Assembly (NCBI GenBank): GCA_023390815.1
Contig: JAEWCC010000067.1
Span: 1 to 17,606 of the forward strand
Direction: 5' to 3'
Origin: Bacillota bacterium
GTDB lineage: Bacteria > Bacillota > Clostridia > Christensenellales > SZUA-584
DNA: 17,606 bases
The notes beneath the pieces were generated by a model. It was not told the DNA's origin and ran no database searches. It saw only the letters and a list, made by a program, of their open reading frames with translations. Shown one piece after another: positions 1-6,929 of the stretch. Position numbers and translations under genes: made by a program. How positions within the stretch are numbered: the stretch's first letter is position 1; every line of letters begins with the position of its first letter.

Positions 1-115
1 CGTTTTTAGCGAGACGGGAGGCAGTACAGCCGGGAAACCGAACGGACAGAGCGCGGGATACATCGCTAATACATGGCAGCCTCCCGGGCACAGGAGGATT
101 CGAAGCGAGCGTTAA

Positions 116-141
116 AAAAACGCCCCCGTGTGGGCGTTTTT
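116..141. terminator. Intrinsic-terminator-like hairpin at the A/B repeat boundary
   Basis: CGCCC (121-125) pairs with GGGCG (132-136) around a 6-base loop. The stem is extended by five A:T pairs, with A-runs on the left and a T-run on the right. The symmetry means it could terminate transcription on either strand; the minus strand has the longer T-run. Confidence 0.6.
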
Positions 142-258
142 AGCGAGACGGGAGGCAGTACAGCCGGGAAACCGAACGGACAGAGCGCATGATACAGCGC
201 TGGAACATGGCAACCTCCCGGTCACACATATGATCGGGGGAGGATTCGAAGCAAGCTA

Positions 259-282
259 AAAACGCCCTAGTGTGGGCGCTTT
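259..282. terminator. Degenerate terminator-like hairpin at the B/C repeat boundary
   Basis: CGCCC (263-267) pairs with GGGCG (274-278) with loop TAGTGT, flanked by A-rich and T-rich arms that are interrupted by an A/C mismatch. It is the counterpart of the hairpin at 116-141, but its T-tract has decayed. Confidence 0.4.
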
Positions 283-417
283 AAGTGAGAGGGGGAGGCA
301 GTACTGTTATAAAACCGAACGGACAGACCACGTGGTACATCACTAAAACACGCCGACTCCAAATAAATCGCCCATCAGCACTGTGCCATATTCAAGATAA
401 AGTAAACATAATTCTGC

Positions 418-446
418 TTGAAAGTACCGTTGATGCAAGTTATATT
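418..446 (+). promoter_or_regulatory. SigA-type promoter for the HEAT-like gene
   Basis: TTGAAA (418-423) and TATATT (441-446) each match the SigA consensus at five of six positions and are separated by the ideal 17 bp. The predicted transcription start near 453 gives a leader of about 60 nt before the ATG at 514. The promoter lies just beyond the last repeat copy, so this gene is probably transcribed independently of the repeat array. Confidence 0.65.
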
Positions 447-513
447 GAGCATGTGAACCACCGTACGACGAATGCAAGTAATAGGTCAGCGAAAAACGAA
501 GGTGGAATACTAA

Positions 514-993
514 ATGTTTGACTTAGAAGTTTTTAGAACCAGTATAAGTAATGAAGATGTTGAACGAGTATATCGTAATATTCAATATTTTGTTGATAAT
601 AAAGTGGAAAATGCATATGAAGTGATGGCCAATGGGATGGCGAAGACCAGTAATCCGCTGATAAGGAATGCTCTGGCTTTAGCTCTTGCCGATGTTAAAT
701 ATGAAGACACTGTTGAGATAATTATTCAATTACTAAAAAGCGAAAAAACTGAGGGGCATAGAGGTACTCTGTTATGGGCATTGCAATCTTTCGATTATAT
801 GACGCATATTGAATTCCTATATCAGCTAGTTAAGTCAAGCAATATGGAGCTATGTTCAAATACTTTTACATTGCTTGAAAAAGTCTCAAATGAGTTGCCT
901 TTAAAAATAAGGGAGAAGATCATTGAAGATGCGGAAGAAACGATTGAAGTGCTATATGATGTTATAGATTTGCTTAGAAAAGATAACGAATGA
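514..993 (+). CDS. Small HEAT-repeat-like alpha-helical protein, function unknown
   Basis: The product is 159 aa. It starts at an ATG preceded by AAGGTGG with 8 bp spacing. The sequence is strongly helical. Segments such as NPLIRNALALALADVKYEDT (residues 46-65) followed by IIIQLLKSE, and then GTLLWAL with a second helix pair, have the alternating hydrophobic pattern of HEAT/PBS-lyase-type solenoid repeats. There is no signal peptide, membrane segment or catalytic motif, so it is probably a cytosolic protein-binding scaffold. It is visibly AT-rich with A/T-ending codons, unlike tdh downstream, which suggests a different origin. It has its own promoter at 418-446. A gap of 116 bp separates it from tdh, with no clear terminator. 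Related small solenoid proteins occur as immunity-like or adaptor proteins, but nothing here proves such a role. Confidence 0.75.
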   Translation: MFDLEVFRTSISNEDVERVYRNIQYFVDNKVENAYEVMANGMAKTSNPLIRNALALALADVKYEDTVEIIIQLLKSEKTEGHRGTLLWALQSFDYMTHIEFLYQLVKSSNMELCSNTFTLLEKVSNELPLKIREKIIEDAEETIEVLYDVIDLLRKDNE

Positions 994-1109
994 ATTTGAC
1001 TATTTGCTGTTGTATGGCTGGATCAGCTATCTGTCATAAAGATACTACTGTATTATTACTTCACCAAAAATAAATGCATACGTCACATCATCATAAAGGA
1101 GAAGATGAT

Positions 1110-2150
1110 ATGTCACAAACCATGGACGCGATTGTGAAAGCCGAACCCGGAAAGGGTCTGACGCTTAAAAAGATGCCGAAGCCCTCGCCCGGCATGGGAG
1201 AGGTACTCATTAAAATTCATAAGACCGCAATCTGCGGCACGGATGTCCATATTTATAACTGGGACCTCTGGAGTCAGTCCACCATCAGGCCCCCCATGAT
1301 TATCGGGCATGAATATGTGGGGGAGATCGCCGGGCTGGGAGAAGGGGTGACCGCCTATCAGCCAGGGCAGATCGTCAGCGGCGAAGGCCATATTGTCTGT
1401 GGGCACTGCCGCAACTGCCGCGCGGGCAACGGGCAGTGGTGTAAACATACCCACGGCGTGGGAGTGAATCGGGACGGGGCCTTTGCGGAGTATTTGGTGA
1501 TCCCTGCAAGCAACGTGGTGCCCATACCGGAGGGCATCGACGAGGAGGTCGTCTCGTTCTTCGACGCGCTCGGGAACGCGACGCATACCGCGCTGATGTT
1601 CGACGTGATCGGGGAGGACGTGCTGATTACCGGCGCGGGGCCGATCGGCATCATGGCGACCGCGATATGCAAGCGGAATGGCGCGCGCAGCGTGGTCGTC
1701 ACCGACGTCAACGATTACCGGCTGGGCCTCGCAAAGCGTATGGGCGCAACCGAGGTGGTCAATGTCGCAAAGGAAAGTGTGGAGGACGTTTATTCGCGCA
1801 ATCACATGGTGGAAGGCTTTGACGTGGGCCTCGAAATGAGCGGCAGCGCCGCCGCGCTGGGTACCATGATCGATCATATGCGAAACGGCGGCAAGATCGC
1901 GATGCTGGGGCTGCAGATGCCCGGAACACAGATCGACTGGAACAAGGTGATCTGGAACAGCCTCACCCTGCAGGGCGTATATGGAAGAAAGATGTATGAA
2001 ACCTGGTATAAAATGATTACAATGGTGGAGGGCGGGCTGGATTTACGGCCGATGATCACGCACCGTTTCCATTACACCGAGTTTGAAAAGGGCTTTGAGG
2101 CCATGAACAGCGGAAATTCCGGAAAAGTCGTTCTGGACTGGACCAAATAA
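1110..2150 (+). CDS. tdh: L-threonine 3-dehydrogenase, zinc-dependent
   Basis: It oxidises L-threonine to L-2-amino-3-ketobutyrate using NAD+ in the cytosol. The 346-aa product is close to the usual 341 aa. The Tdh signature AICGTDVHIYNWD is present. Catalytic zinc ligands are C42, H67 and E68 (GHE), and the structural zinc cysteines are C97, C100, C103 and C111. The Rossmann motif GAGPIG is at 175-180, and the stretch GLEMSG and the C-terminal SGKVVLDW match the Escherichia coli enzyme closely. I chose the ATG at 1110 because AAAGGAGA lies 8 bp upstream. An in-frame ATG at 1074 would add 12 residues and lacks a ribosome site. The stop codon abuts the ribosome site of kbl, so the two genes are co-translated as the standard threonine-to-glycine pair. 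I found no convincing promoter in the 116 bp upstream. Confidence 0.96.
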   Translation: MSQTMDAIVKAEPGKGLTLKKMPKPSPGMGEVLIKIHKTAICGTDVHIYNWDLWSQSTIRPPMIIGHEYVGEIAGLGEGVTAYQPGQIVSGEGHIVCGHCRNCRAGNGQWCKHTHGVGVNRDGAFAEYLVIPASNVVPIPEGIDEEVVSFFDALGNATHTALMFDVIGEDVLITGAGPIGIMATAICKRNGARSVVVTDVNDYRLGLAKRMGATEVVNVAKESVEDVYSRNHMVEGFDVGLEMSGSAAALGTMIDHMRNGGKIAMLGLQMPGTQIDWNKVIWNSLTLQGVYGRKMYETWYKMITMVEGGLDLRPMITHRFHYTEFEKGFEAMNSGNSGKVVLDWTK

Positions 2151-2160
2151 GGAGGTTTGT

Positions 2161-3342
2161 ATGCGCAAAGGATTGGAAATTTTCAGAAAAGAACTCGAGG
2201 ATATCAAAGCCGCGGGAACCTTCAAGGAGGAACGAATTATTACGACCGGGCAGAGCGCCCGCATCGATACCACGAAGGTGGAAGGCGTGCTGAACCTGTG
2301 CGCCAACAACTATCTAGGGCTTTCGAATAACCGGGAAGTGATTGAGGCTGCGAAGGCGAGCTATGACCGGTGGGGATTTGGCCTCTCGTCCGTACGCTTT
2401 ATTTGCGGCACCCAAAGCATTCATAAGCAACTGGAGCGCAGGCTCAGCGAATTTTTAGGCACGGAAGATACGATTCTCTATTCCTCCTGCTTCGACGCCA
2501 ACGGCGGACTGTTCGAGACCCTGCTGGGACCGGAGGACGCGGTGATCTCGGACGTGTTGAATCACGCCTCGATCATCGACGGGGTACGGCTCTCCAAGGC
2601 GCAGCGGCTGCGCTATAATAACAACGATATGGCCGACCTGCGCGCAAAGCTGGAGGAGGCCGGGAGCGCAAGGATCAAGCTCATCGCGACGGACGGCGTA
2701 TTTTCGATGGACGGCTTCATCGCAAACCTAAAGACCATCTGTGACCTTGCGGACGAATACGGCGCGCTGGTCATGGTGGACGACAGCCACGCGGTGGGCT
2801 TTATGGGCGAAACCGGCCGGGGTACGATCGAATATTGCGGCGTGCAGGGCAGAGTGGATATTGTAACGGGTACGCTGGGCAAAGCGCTCGGCGGCGCGTC
2901 AGGCGGCTACACAAGCGCACGGCAGGAGATCATCAATCTGCTGCGTCAGCGTTCGCGCCCCTATCTGTTCAGCAATACGCTCGCGCCCGCGATATGCGCG
3001 GCGACGCTGAAGGTGCTCGACATGCTGTCGGAAAGCACCCTGCTGCGCGACAAGGTACATGAAAACACGGCCTACTTCCGCAAAGAGCTCAGCAGGCTGG
3101 GCTTTGATATCCCCGAGAGCACGCATCCGATTGTTCCGGTTATGCTGTACGACGCGAAGGTCGCCTCGGAATTTGCCGCGCGCATGCTCAATAAAGGCGT
3201 ATATGTGATCAGCTTCAGCTATCCCGTGGTGCCGCAGGGCAAGGCCCGCATCCGCACACAGGTCAGCGCCGGCCACAGCAGGCAAGACCTTGATTTCGCG
3301 GTTCAATGCTTCAAAGAGGTTAAAGAAGAGATGGGAATCTGA
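2161..3342 (+). CDS. kbl: Glycine C-acetyltransferase (2-amino-3-ketobutyrate CoA ligase)
   Basis: This PLP enzyme cleaves 2-amino-3-ketobutyrate with CoA to glycine and acetyl-CoA, completing the threonine dehydrogenase pathway started by tdh. The 393-aa length is normal for the alpha-oxoamine synthase family. The PLP-contacting motif VDDSHAVGFMG contains D207 and H210, and the Schiff-base lysine is K241 in GTLGKALGGASGGY. The substrate-binding stretch LCANNYLGLS (residues 46-55) is intact. The ribosome site AAGGAGG overlaps the end of tdh, giving a 10 bp intergenic gap and tight coupling. The related enzymes 8-amino-7-oxononanoate synthase (BioF) and 5-aminolevulinate synthase share these motifs. 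The tdh partner and the N-terminal sequence make Kbl the better call. Confidence 0.95.
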   Translation: MRKGLEIFRKELEDIKAAGTFKEERIITTGQSARIDTTKVEGVLNLCANNYLGLSNNREVIEAAKASYDRWGFGLSSVRFICGTQSIHKQLERRLSEFLGTEDTILYSSCFDANGGLFETLLGPEDAVISDVLNHASIIDGVRLSKAQRLRYNNNDMADLRAKLEEAGSARIKLIATDGVFSMDGFIANLKTICDLADEYGALVMVDDSHAVGFMGETGRGTIEYCGVQGRVDIVTGTLGKALGGASGGYTSARQEIINLLRQRSRPYLFSNTLAPAICAATLKVLDMLSESTLLRDKVHENTAYFRKELSRLGFDIPESTHPIVPVMLYDAKVASEFAARMLNKGVYVISFSYPVVPQGKARIRTQVSAGHSRQDLDFAVQCFKEVKEEMGI

Positions 3343-3381
3343 TTATTCCAAGAATATCGGGTGGCATGGGGGGCTTGTGAT

Positions 3382-3834
3382 ATGATAAGAGGAATAAGCT
3401 TTATTTCAGAGAATAGTTATTCAATTTTTCCTATTATAACTAGGTCTATTAAAATTAAGGATTATGATTGGTATGTAATAGAAAACGGTGTATACGATGG
3501 CAAGACTCATGATAGTGCATTAAAAGTGGCGAAGTATAATGGGGCTAGTTTAAAAAACTGTTTAGAAAGTGATGAGATATTTGTCCTTTATGCAAACATA
3601 CAAGCTTACCCTTTACAACATGCATATAAGATAATAAATTCTTATGATGATTATTTTAATAGTGACTGCGAAATTGTAATTTTAATTTATGATAGCCTAT
3701 ATATAGAGATATATAGTAAAGATATTGAGATAATAAAATGTATAGAATATTATATACATAATAATGGCTTTAATGAGATTAGTTATATTACTGATAATAA
3801 TGACAGCAGGACTGCTTTTTATGTAATGAAATAG
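3382..3834 (+). CDS. DUF2691-like small protein, function unknown
   Basis: The product is 150 aa from the ATG at 3382. A GTG at 3361 is in frame but lacks a ribosome site, while the ATG has GGGGGG 8 bp upstream. The N-terminus MIRGISF, the central DYDWYVIENG, the stretch FNSDCEIVILIYDSLYIEIY and the C-terminal NGFNEISYITDNNDSRTAF recall, from memory, the Bacillus DUF2691 family of uncharacterised proteins that begin MKRGISFEI. It has no signal peptide, membrane helix or obvious catalytic motif. The gene is strikingly AT-rich and sits 39 bp after kbl without a visible terminator, so it may be read through from tdh-kbl. Its base composition matches the HEAT-like gene rather than its immediate neighbours, suggesting acquisition from elsewhere. 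Confidence 0.7.
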   Translation: MIRGISFISENSYSIFPIITRSIKIKDYDWYVIENGVYDGKTHDSALKVAKYNGASLKNCLESDEIFVLYANIQAYPLQHAYKIINSYDDYFNSDCEIVILIYDSLYIEIYSKDIEIIKCIEYYIHNNGFNEISYITDNNDSRTAFYVMK

Positions 3835-3855
3835 TGTGTAATATTGAACGTATTT

Positions 3856-3876
3856 ATTGCCTAAAAGGGAGGCAAT
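3856..3876. other. Short stem-loop in the gap before the lacI-family promoter
   Basis: ATTGCCT (3856-3862) pairs with AGGCAAT (3870-3876) around a 7-base loop. No T-run follows on the + strand, so it is at best a weak terminator for the DUF2691-like gene. I see no gene in the remaining sequence up to 3977. Confidence 0.3.
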
Positions 3877-3977
3877 TAAACGGCAGACCAGTTCTCGGCA
3901 CATGCATGCTCTTGAAACAATTCTTCCGGGGAAATCATGACCCGACAGCAACAGAATAGACAAACGATGTACGCCAC

Positions 3978-4007
3978 TTGACAAGCTTCCGCATTGTTTC
4001 ATATAAT
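3978..4007 (+). promoter_or_regulatory. Consensus SigA promoter of the lacI-kinase-regulator operon
   Basis: A perfect TTGACA (3978-3983) and a perfect TATAAT (4002-4007) are separated by 18 bp. The transcription start should fall near 4014, leaving a leader of only about 24 nt before the ATG at 4038. Such a strong core promoter next to an operator-like sequence indicates control by repression. Confidence 0.85.
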
Positions 4008-4012
4008 ATGCC

Positions 4013-4039
4013 TTGTAAACGATTTCGGAAACGATTTAT
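4013..4039 (+). promoter_or_regulatory. Doubled LacI-family/cre-like operator
   Basis: AAACGATTT occurs twice (4017-4025 and 4029-4037), separated by CGG, so the CG centres are 12 bp apart. Bases 4013-4027 match the CcpA cre consensus WTGNAARCGNWWWCW at 14 of 15 positions; 4025-4039 match it at 13 of 15. The whole block also forms an imperfect palindrome centred on the CG at 4026-4027. It lies on the predicted transcription start and ends at the start codon, where a bound protein would block transcription. Autoregulation by the adjacent LacI-family protein and carbon catabolite repression by CcpA are both possible, since both use this operator type. Confidence 0.65.
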
Positions 4040-5075
4040 GGGTATGCAGAATAAATTAACAGACAAAACAGTCGTCACAATCCGCGACGTTGCGCGGATG
4101 GCCGAGGTTTCCGAGGCTACGGTTTCGCGCGTCATGAATGGCCGGGACGGCGTCTCCGAGGTGCTGCTGGAGCGCGTGAACAGGGCGATTGAAACCCTGC
4201 ATTACAAACCCAACAGCGTAGCGCGGGCATTAAAGAACAAATCTTCAAAAACGCTTGGGCTCATCATCCCCTCGGTCGAGAACCCGGTTTTTGCGCAGTT
4301 GGTCAGCCTCATCGAGAAAATTGCGCAGCGGTATGGCTATTCCATCATATTGTGCTCGAGCGAGGGCAACATAACCAATGAGGAAAGGTATATCGAGTTT
4401 TTGATCGAGAAACAGGTGGACGGTATCTTGTTTGACGCGACCGGCAATTATTCCAGCGTCTTTGAGGACCTGAAAGCCTACGGTATGCCAACCGTGGTAA
4501 TCGGCAAGAGGATATCCGATCTCACGACGTCCAATATTTCAGTGAGCAACTATCAGGGGGGGCGCATGGCCTGTGAGCATCTGATTCAAACAGGCTGTAA
4601 GCGGATTGCATTTTTATCGTCGCAGCATGATTCTGTTACGGCCATTGCGGACCGTTTTGCAGGGTACCGCGACGCGCTTGAGCAGTTTGGACTGCCCTAT
4701 GACGATTCTTTTGTGTTCAGAAGCGGAACGTCCTATCAAAGCGCCGTAGAAAAGACCAAAGAGATTATCGCTTCAGCCACGGCTTTTGACGCGGTGTTTG
4801 CGTCCAACGATGTGCTTGCAATCGGATGCATGAACACCCTGATCGATTGCGGAAAAAGCGTGCCGGATGAAATCAGCATTATCGGATACGACGACATCCC
4901 GTTTTCCGTGATGACGCGTCCGCGGCTGAGCTCGGTCAGCAACAACATCGAACAACTCGCAAATCTTTCTGTAAAAGAGTTGCTTCGGATCATTTATACC
5001 CATAAGGACGAACTGAAGACCCGGTGTATGCAGCCCACGCTGGTACTCAGGGAAACGACCAAGCCGATTGGTTAA
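4038..5075 (+). CDS. LacI/GalR-family transcriptional regulator
   Basis: This is a 345-aa DNA-binding repressor that should respond to a sugar or sugar phosphate. The N-terminal helix-turn-helix TIRDVARMAEVSEATVSRVM (residues 14-33) and the hinge helix YKPNSVARALK (56-66) are intact. They are followed by a periplasmic-binding-protein-like effector domain with the family landmarks GLIIPS, IPSVENPVF, GRMACEHLIQTGCKRIAFL, FASNDVLAIG and SIIGYDD. The start at 4038 is chosen because it lies just downstream of the promoter; GGAA at 4027-4030 is a weak ribosome site. A second ATG at 4044 is possible. A start further upstream would fall inside the promoter. Only 6 bp separate the stop from the kinase gene, so the repressor is the first gene of the sensory operon and probably controls itself and the downstream sensors. 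Confidence 0.92.
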   Translation: MGMQNKLTDKTVVTIRDVARMAEVSEATVSRVMNGRDGVSEVLLERVNRAIETLHYKPNSVARALKNKSSKTLGLIIPSVENPVFAQLVSLIEKIAQRYGYSIILCSSEGNITNEERYIEFLIEKQVDGILFDATGNYSSVFEDLKAYGMPTVVIGKRISDLTTSNISVSNYQGGRMACEHLIQTGCKRIAFLSSQHDSVTAIADRFAGYRDALEQFGLPYDDSFVFRSGTSYQSAVEKTKEIIASATAFDAVFASNDVLAIGCMNTLIDCGKSVPDEISIIGYDDIPFSVMTRPRLSSVSNNIEQLANLSVKELLRIIYTHKDELKTRCMQPTLVLRETTKPIG

Positions 5076-5081
5076 AAGCAT

Positions 5082-6929
5082 ATGAAAAAGGCGGCTATCG
5101 GGATTAAAACGGTTTTTTTCCGGCTCTGGCACAGCCCTTTTATGAGCAGCATGCGCACGAAGCTGACTTTTTCCTACCTGCTTTTAACGATATTGCCTCT
5201 CTTGTTCATCAGTTGGTACGTGTACAGCATTGCGTCGGAAACCCTCAAGGATGAAGTATCCGGTTATATATTGAAGACGATTGAGCAAGTGAATACCAAC
5301 ATCGACAACACGTTCATCCAACTCAGCAATAAAGCGATGCGCATAGGCTCCGACGAGACGCTTCAGCAGATTCTCGAAAAGGATATGTACAGGCCGATAA
5401 CGGATAAGCTGCAGGATGATGAGGTGGTTTCCCGCATTATCACCGATCAGATTCAGGAGGTACCTGGCATCGAAGCCGCCTATATTTACAATTACAGCGG
5501 CGATGTTTACGGTATTAAAGGCACCGAAAGCTCGATGGACAAGGACTTCTTTCTGACGAGCGCTTCGTGGTTCAAGGATATGAACAGCCTCGGAAAAAAG
5601 TCCATGATACTGCCGACTTACATGCCTTCGGATGTTCTTTCCGGCAACGGAAGCCGATATGTGTTTTCATATATTGCACAGATAAGCGGCAATGGAAACA
5701 ACAAAAATATCGGGTATATCAAATTCGACCTGGATACGAGCCTGTTCGACGATCTGTTCGAGACCCTGGAAGGCAACATCATTGTGATCGACAATAACAA
5801 GCGGATCATCTATGATACGGAGTCGGACTATATTTCGACGCAGCTGCGGACAAGCTATTTGGGTGAGCTGCTCGAGATGCAGAACGGAAGGATCGCGCAG
5901 GAGGATGAACTGGTTTTCTTCAACACCTCCGCAATGACCGGCTGGACCGTCATCATTGAAATGCCGGCCAACGCGATTTTCGCCAAAATTTATGCGTTTG
6001 AGTATACGCTGATCTATACCCTGCTGCTGTGCATATTCTTCGCCTTAGTGGTTTCAGTGCTCATGAGCCGTTCGCTGACGGAACCGATCAGTGAGCTCAG
6101 AGGTCAGATGAAAAAAGTTGAGGCCGGGAGTTTTGATATCGCCGTATCGGTTAAAAGCCGGGATGAAATCGGAGAACTGAGCCAAAGCTTCAACAATATG
6201 CTCCTGCGTATCAATGAATTGATCAAAAGCGTTTATCAGACGGAAATATACCGCAAAGAGGCGACGATCAGCGCGCTGCAGGCGCAGATTAACCCGCATT
6301 TCCTGTACAACACGCTGCAGATCATCGACATCATGGCGGAGGAAAAAGGCGCCGACGAGATATGCTATGCGTGCCAGGCGTTGTCTAAAATATTCCGTTA
6401 CAGCATCAGCAAGGGCAAGGATCTCGTTTCGGTGCGCGAGGAGATCGAGCATGTGCGCAACTATGTCTATATCCAGAAGCTGCGGCTGGGCGATAAACTG
6501 CTCGAGGTGGAGTACAACATACCCGAAGAGGTGATGGATCTGGAGATATTAAAGCTCGTTATCCAGCCCCTCGTTGAGAATTCGGTGGTGCACGGTATCG
6601 AAGCCACCAGCAAAAAGAGCCTGATCCGCATCAGTGCGGCCGTGGACATCGGAGATCTGATCATTACGATTGAGGACACCGGCGTGGGTATGGATGAGGA
6701 GGAGCTGCGAAAAGTGCAGCAGAGCCTGTATGACACTTCGCACGAGAACAGCGTGAAATCTTCCACCGGCGGAATCGCGCTGCAGAACGTACACAGTCGC
6801 ATCAAGCTTTACTACAGCGAAAAATACGGCATGTCGATACACAGCAAAAAGAACAGGGGTACAAAGGTCACGTTGGTGTTCCCGGTTAAAAAGCACAAGA
6901 CTGAAGAAAGCAGGTTCCATGATGCTTAG
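5082..6929 (+). CDS. YesM-type sensor histidine kinase (HAMP, His_kinase family)
   Basis: This 615-aa membrane kinase should phosphorylate the YesN-type regulator encoded next. Two membrane segments (about 30-50 and 308-328) bracket an extracellular region of roughly 255 residues with Cache-like character. A HAMP linker follows (about 329-380). The His_kinase H-box QAQINPHFLYNTLQ contains phospho-acceptor H406, the N-box PLVENSVVHGIE contains N500, and the G-box DTGVGM is at 532-537 with a second glycine stretch TGGIALQNVHSRI near 562-574. This H-box type is characteristic of LytS/YesM kinases. The ribosome site is weak, and the start lies 6 bp after lacI, so translational coupling is likely. 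The stop overlaps the next start by 11 bp. Co-transcribed anchored binding proteins suggest that ligand information arrives through protein partners. Confidence 0.95.
   Translation: MKKAAIGIKTVFFRLWHSPFMSSMRTKLTFSYLLLTILPLLFISWYVYSIASETLKDEVSGYILKTIEQVNTNIDNTFIQLSNKAMRIGSDETLQQILEKDMYRPITDKLQDDEVVSRIITDQIQEVPGIEAAYIYNYSGDVYGIKGTESSMDKDFFLTSASWFKDMNSLGKKSMILPTYMPSDVLSGNGSRYVFSYIAQISGNGNNKNIGYIKFDLDTSLFDDLFETLEGNIIVIDNNKRIIYDTESDYISTQLRTSYLGELLEMQNGRIAQEDELVFFNTSAMTGWTVIIEMPANAIFAKIYAFEYTLIYTLLLCIFFALVVSVLMSRSLTEPISELRGQMKKVEAGSFDIAVSVKSRDEIGELSQSFNNMLLRINELIKSVYQTEIYRKEATISALQAQINPHFLYNTLQIIDIMAEEKGADEICYACQALSKIFRYSISKGKDLVSVREEIEHVRNYVYIQKLRLGDKLLEVEYNIPEEVMDLEILKLVIQPLVENSVVHGIEATSKKSLIRISAAVDIGDLIITIEDTGVGMDEEELRKVQQSLYDTSHENSVKSSTGGIALQNVHSRIKLYYSEKYGMSIHSKKNRGTKVTLVFPVKKHKTEESRFHDA

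Larger units (their letters stand above)
1..354. repeat. Tandem structured repeat, about 2.5 copies of a 134-142 bp unit
   Basis: Unit A (1-134) and unit B (135-276) are identical over their first 54 bases and diverge after that. A degenerate, truncated unit C runs from 277 to about 354 and keeps only the first half. Each full unit contains a stem CGGGAGG/CCTCCCG (15-21 with 80-86; 149-155 with 214-220), an inner CGG-GAAA-CCG hairpin (31-40 and its counterpart at 165-174), an AGCG/CGCT-type hairpin (50-53 with 64-67; 184-188 with 197-201), the shared motif GGAGGATTCGAAGC, and then a hairpin that closes the unit. Periods of 134 and 142 are not multiples of three, which argues against coding tandem repeats. 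Unit A starts at base 1 inside the terminator-like tail, so further copies probably lie upstream. I do not recognise the family. It could be a tandem small-RNA element or a degenerate intergenic mobile repeat. Confidence 0.85.

Noticed and set aside
96..106. tRNA-like TTCGAA motif (GGATTCGAAGC, minus strand GCTTCGAATCC), recurring near 242
   Set aside because: The flanks cannot form a five-pair T-stem and no acceptor or anticodon arms are found.
1..354. CRISPR array
   Set aside because: The units are over 130 bp, continuous rather than separated by unique spacers, and no cas genes are present.
285..521. A 78-codon open frame running from the third repeat copy into the HEAT-like gene
   Set aside because: It begins inside degenerate repeat sequence, covers the promoter at 418-446, lacks a ribosome site and shows no protein-like pattern.
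996..1056. Promoter for tdh (TTGACT at 996, TATTAT at 1051)
   Set aside because: No pair of elements has 16-18 bp spacing with acceptable matches; only weak combinations exist.
1113..1877. Long open frame on the minus strand opposite tdh
   Set aside because: It is a shadow of the GC-rich tdh coding sequence with low-complexity composition; similar minus-strand frames opposite other genes were rejected for the same reason.
3902..3981. Two tiny overlapping open frames (13 and 15 codons) before the lacI promoter
   Set aside because: No ribosome sites, no recognisable product, and the second ends inside the -35 box.
3978..4037. Extended start for the LacI-family protein from a TTG at 3978
   Set aside because: That TTG is part of the perfect -35 element, so the region is promoter and operator, not coding.
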